Shown here piece by piece: positions 61,557 through 64,000 of a DNA stretch of 64,000 bases. The stretch lies in assembly GCA_003762615.1 (NCBI GenBank), contig RIAZ01000006.1, positions 124,001-188,000 on the forward strand. Reading direction: 5' to 3'. A program made the translations under genes and the position numbers. Each line of letters starts with the position of its first letter. Position 1 is the stretch's first letter. The DNA comes from Muribaculaceae bacterium Isolate-037 (Harlan). GTDB lineage: Bacteria; Bacteroidota; Bacteroidia; Bacteroidales; Muribaculaceae. Below the pieces are notes generated by a model. It saw only the letters and a program-made list of their open reading frames with translations, made no database searches and had not been told where the DNA came from.

Positions 61557-62566
61557 TCAAGCTCTCATAGTAAAGTTGATGCGATTGGCAGTCCCCAACG
61601 CGCCCAACGCCCGGTTGACAGCATAAAAGAGGTTGTCTGCCGAGGCGTAGTCGGATGGTTGTATCCACTGGCCTTTCAGCATTCGCCAGAGAGTTTCCGC
61701 TATGTTGAGATGAGGGGAATAAGGAGGCAGGAAGAAAAGAAAGAGTCCTCTCTTCTCCCAAATCTTTCTCATTTCCTTCATAAGTTTGCTGCGATGCACC
61801 TTTGCATTATCCAGCACGATGAAAGTCTCTCTCTTTATCGTGAGGGAAAATTTATCAAGGAAATCTGCTATTTTTTCGGATGTCATGCTTTCCATGGATG
61901 TGAAACCATGGTAGTTGCTCCTGTAGTCGATCATTCCCCATATGTTGAGTCTCTTGTATCTTTCAGATGGGATTGTCACATTTTCCCATGGAAACTGCCA
62001 TCCATAAGGCACGTATCCTTCAGTGCATGTGAAACTTCCATCCCCGAAAAAGAGGTCTATGAGTCCGGCGTCGTATTGTTTTACAAGCTCTTGCAACTTC
62101 TCCTTCTTATAAGCGTAGAGTTGCGGCGAGGGTGTCCCTTTGGTCGTCTTCCTTATACGTCCAAATCTTGCGCCAAGGCTGATAAAAAAGCCCTGAACGT
62201 GTCGCGACACGCCTCCTTGCCTGTGGCTTCCTGCCATCTCTCCTTGGCTTTCATAACACTCAGCCTGTCGTTCTCGATTGCCTTTATGACTGCTTCCTCG
62301 TCTGAGCTGTCCATGATAGGCTTGCAACCTTGTCCGGGCTTGTTCCGCAATCCATCCGCTCCATTGCAGAGATATCGGTTCACCCAGCGGTTGACCTTGT
62401 GTTCTGAACATGACAGCTTCTCCGCTATCGCTTTCGATGACAGACCATCCGCTTTGTATAACACTATCTGGCTGCGTAATTGCATGAAAGGACGGGAGTC
62501 GAAGTGTACGATATACTCCAACTCCACTCTCTGTTTCTTTGTAAGGTTTACTTCTGTAATTCTCAT
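61557..62566 (-). CDS. IS630-type transposase made by -1 frameshift (HTH frame plus DDE frame)
   Basis: Frame A (62566 to 62153) encodes an HTH region with SSKAIAEKLSCSEHKVNRWVNRYL and stops at DLDV. Frame B continues to 61557 with the DDE domain: LFFGDGSFTCTEGY (first Asp), FIVLDNAKVHRS (second Asp) and LFFLPPYSPHLNIAETLWRMLKG (Glu). The frames join at a T-TTT-TTA heptamer (62183-62189 on the minus strand), in the correct phase for -1 slippage: zero frame reads ..AFLSA, shifted frame reads FFISLGARFGRIRK. The product would be a full IS630 transposase of about 340 residues. It looks intact. Confidence 0.85.
62183..62189 (-). promoter_or_regulatory. Programmed -1 frameshift site of the transposase
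   Basis: T TTT TTA in the zero frame of the HTH ORF fits the X-XXY-YYZ rule. Shifting by -1 here enters the DDE frame with no stop. Confidence 0.75.
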
Positions 62567-62634
62567 AGTCGTTTACCTTACCATACTGCAAAAACCGTGC
62601 CAACATATGTACATTAATTTTTAGAAACTACTTA

Positions 62635-62768
62635 TCAGCCGATAGTTGCCATTTATTATTGGGAAGCCAAAGATATTGCAAGCCAATATGATGGTTCCAA
62701 TAGTTATCAAGATCGGGATTGCCGGAATACCACATCAGCTCATCTTGTACACACGCAGAGAAACACTA
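62635..62768 (-). pseudogene. Fragment of a TonB-dependent receptor barrel
   Basis: The minus strand reads DELMWYSGNPDLDNYWNHH and then IGLQYLWLPNNKWQLSAD with no start or end. This resembles the barrel of Bacteroidetes outer-membrane receptors (OMP_b-brl_3 type: GNPDL.., strand, ..NKWQLSA). It ends at the TA target of the IS630 element, and no continuation is found on the other side of the insertion. It is a gene relic between the IS and the AbiTii gene. Confidence 0.6.
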
Positions 62769-62772
62769 CCTT

Positions 62773-63684
62773 TTATAACAGTGCCAGTGCGTTTGTAACT
62801 ATTGGTGTCAGTTGATTTGCCGCAATTCCGGTTGCAATACCTTGAACAGCATTCAGTGCGACTCTTAAAGTTCTTTTTGCCCAAGAAGGTTTATTGCATT
62901 CTTCTGTTATCAGATCTATAGTTTCAGTAAGGTCACTATTATTAAGACTATTGGCCTCTTCTTTAAGCTGACTAACTAAAGATAAGAATTTTTCTTTTTG
63001 CTCTGAATCTGAAATTATCTGAAGAGATGTATTATCCCTAATATCTCCTGCGCTCACAGAGCCAGCTCCCGTATTAGCTATAGCGGAATTGATATAGTAC
63101 GTGTTCATAATTTGAGTTATTTTATCTTGTTGTTCTTCAATTTTTGAAAAATTAATTCCTACATTCATCTCTTTCTCTATGTCAAGAAAAAATGATAAAA
63201 GTTTAGATTTGAATATGTCTACTATATGAATCAGCGATGCCACTGAAAACTCTTGTTTTAATTGCTCAACATTTCCAGAAACATATTTATTTACTTCGGT
63301 ATATGCCATTGCTGGTAAATTTGTGGAAACGTTACCGCCTTTTTTGTTTTCGTATATAGTTTCGATTTCTTGGAGTGAATGTGTAATGCGAACCTTACAT
63401 ATACATTCTTCAATAATGGGATCATCATAAATTCCTGCAGGAATAGTATAATTTCTCACATATCCAGAAAAAGGAATTGACAAGTCTGCTTTAACTATTG
63501 CATTTAGAACTCTATAATCAGGTAAATTAGAAGCGTCGGGATAGCCATTTTGTTCATTCTCTATCCAAGTTTTAAAATCATTGTTATTAAGCTTTGAGGC
63601 AACTATCTGGGCTTTTAACAATATCCCTTTTATAGGTTTGTCCTCACCCAAATCTTGTATTATCCTATCAACTAAATTTTTCAT
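62773..63684 (-). CDS. AbiTii-domain protein (abortive-infection type)
   Basis: 303 residues. The N-terminal region (LLKAQIVASKLNNNDFKTWIENEQNGYP, PDYRVLNAIVKADL) matches the AbiTii domain. A coiled region (about 160-255) includes an unusual NTGAGSVSAGDI segment, and the C terminus is hydrophobic (LRVALNAVQGIATGIAANQLTPIVTNALALL), possibly membrane-inserting. AbiTii proteins are linked with phage abortive infection, but the mechanism is unknown. The gene overlaps the DNA methyltransferase gene by 17 bp and is read in the same direction, so it is translationally coupled to a restriction-modification-type gene. It is AT-rich compared with the rest of the window. Confidence 0.82.
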   Translation of the reverse strand: MKNLVDRIIQDLGEDKPIKGILLKAQIVASKLNNNDFKTWIENEQNGYPDASNLPDYRVLNAIVKADLSIPFSGYVRNYTIPAGIYDDPIIEECICKVRITHSLQEIETIYENKKGGNVSTNLPAMAYTEVNKYVSGNVEQLKQEFSVASLIHIVDIFKSKLLSFFLDIEKEMNVGINFSKIEEQQDKITQIMNTYYINSAIANTGAGSVSAGDIRDNTSLQIISDSEQKEKFLSLVSQLKEEANSLNNSDLTETIDLITEECNKPSWAKRTLRVALNAVQGIATGIAANQLTPIVTNALALL

Positions 63685-64000
63685 TATTAAGCATGTCTAT
63701 TATTGAACTACTTATTATCTGTGCCAATCTTACAGGGACTGCATTACCTAGCTGACGCATGGATTCAGTCCATGATCCTATAATTTGGTAATCATCTGGA
63801 AAAGTTTGAATTCGTTTTGCTTCGAAAACAGTAAAGTATCTAACCGAACCATCGGGATATTTAATCATATTTTCTCCGCCTGGAACACCATGTGCTCCCG
63901 CTTTGATTGTTTTTGCAGGTTCGTCTATTGGACTACCGCTATGGCCGTAATACTCTTTAGCTCCACTTCTAACCACATGTTCACTAGGGTAGAATGTCAA
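63668..64000 (-). CDS. C-terminal part of a cytosine-5 DNA methyltransferase (partial)
   Basis: 110 residues are visible; the gene enters from beyond 64000, so the first Met seen is only the window edge. The C-terminal motifs of C5 methyltransferases are clear: DEPAKTIKAGAHGVPGG, then motif IX in RYFTVFEAKRIQTFPDDY and motif X in SMRQLGNAVPVRLAQII. The catalytic PCQ loop and target-recognition region lie outside. Together with the overlapping AbiTii-type gene it suggests a restriction-modification or defence operon; no restriction endonuclease is visible in the window. Confidence 0.92.
   Translation of the reverse strand: MTFYPSEHVVRSGAKEYYGHSGSPIDEPAKTIKAGAHGVPGGENMIKYPDGSVRYFTVFEAKRIQTFPDDYQIIGSWTESMRQLGNAVPVRLAQIISSSIIDMLNNEKFS

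Larger units (their letters stand above)
61530..62632 (-). mobile_element. IS630-family insertion sequence
   Basis: An element of about 1.1 kb flanked by TA dinucleotides (61528-61529 and 62633-62634), the target duplicated by IS630/Tc1-type elements. The ends are imperfect inverted repeats of about 30 bp: AGTACTTCAGAAAAATAAATG on the left, and on the minus strand of the right end AGTAGTTTCTAAAAATTAATG, both continuing into an ACATAT block. It encodes a transposase in two overlapping frames. Confidence 0.88.

Noticed and set aside
1..64000. Invertible promoter upstream of the fimbrial or SusCD genes
   Set aside because: I looked for short inverted repeats flanking promoters and a neighbouring invertase; neither was found.

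Overview
The window looks like a chromosomal segment of a gut Bacteroidales bacterium, probably a Muribaculaceae-type commensal. This is inferred from the Mfa1-type fimbriae, a SusC/SusD glycan locus with a hybrid two-component regulator, GLPGLI-family and GxxExxY proteins, the trpBEGDC-F-A gene order, and many promoters of the Bacteroidetes type (TTTG, about 20 bp, TAnnTTTG). I see no rRNA, tRNA or CRISPR array.

Layout. 1-2.1 kb: the edge of a membrane-protein gene, then a small envelope-protein cluster (lipoprotein, GLPGLI protein, truncated sulfatase-modifying-type protein) that ends in a long 9-mer hairpin. 2.1-9.15 kb: a complete tryptophan operon on the minus strand (trpB-E-G-D-C and a fused trpF-trpA). 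A textbook attenuator precedes it: promoter, 20-codon leader peptide with three Trp codons, antiterminator and terminator. 9.2-16.1 kb: a RelA/SpoT homologue, a TPR membrane protein, a membrane pyrophosphatase and an EamA transporter. 16.3-16.7 kb: a promoter followed by a strongly structured non-coding stretch, the best candidate here for something undescribed. 17.0-28.9 kb: a fimbrial operon (DUF3575, DUF3868/OmpA, Mfa1-like shaft, Mfa2-like anchor, three large accessory or tip lipoproteins). 29.1-30.1 kb: a GxxExxY gene bracketed by A/G-rich repeat hairpins.

30.1-60.1 kb is a polysaccharide utilisation locus for alpha-mannan. It holds GH125 with an endonuclease/exonuclease/phosphatase-family lipoprotein, a hybrid two-component sensor, two GH92 and two GH76 enzymes, SusC, SusD, a DUF3823 protein, a surface lipoprotein and a phosphomannose-isomerase-like protein that lacks its metal-site segment. 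An identical 19-bp sequence lies upstream of the GH125 unit and between the divergent GH92 and SusCD units, so it may be the regulator's binding site. A GH2 enzyme, a broken second GH2 copy, a toxin-antitoxin pair and a GH78 enzyme sit inside this region. In the proposed model, surface GH76 endomannanase cuts the alpha-1,6 backbone, SusCD imports fragments, and periplasmic GH92, GH125 and the second GH76 finish them to mannose.

60.2-64.0 kb is an accessory or defence region: an MNT/HEPN toxin-antitoxin pair and a DUF2442 gene bracketed by duplicated terminators, an IS630-type element with a -1 frameshift site, a fragment of a TonB-dependent receptor, an AbiTii-domain protein, and the C-terminal part of a cytosine-5 DNA methyltransferase that runs off the window.

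Two families of dispersed repeats have one copy in a gap of the trp operon and an inverted partner 34 or 52 kb away in the mannan region. AT-rich heptad tracts recur just upstream of several start codons.
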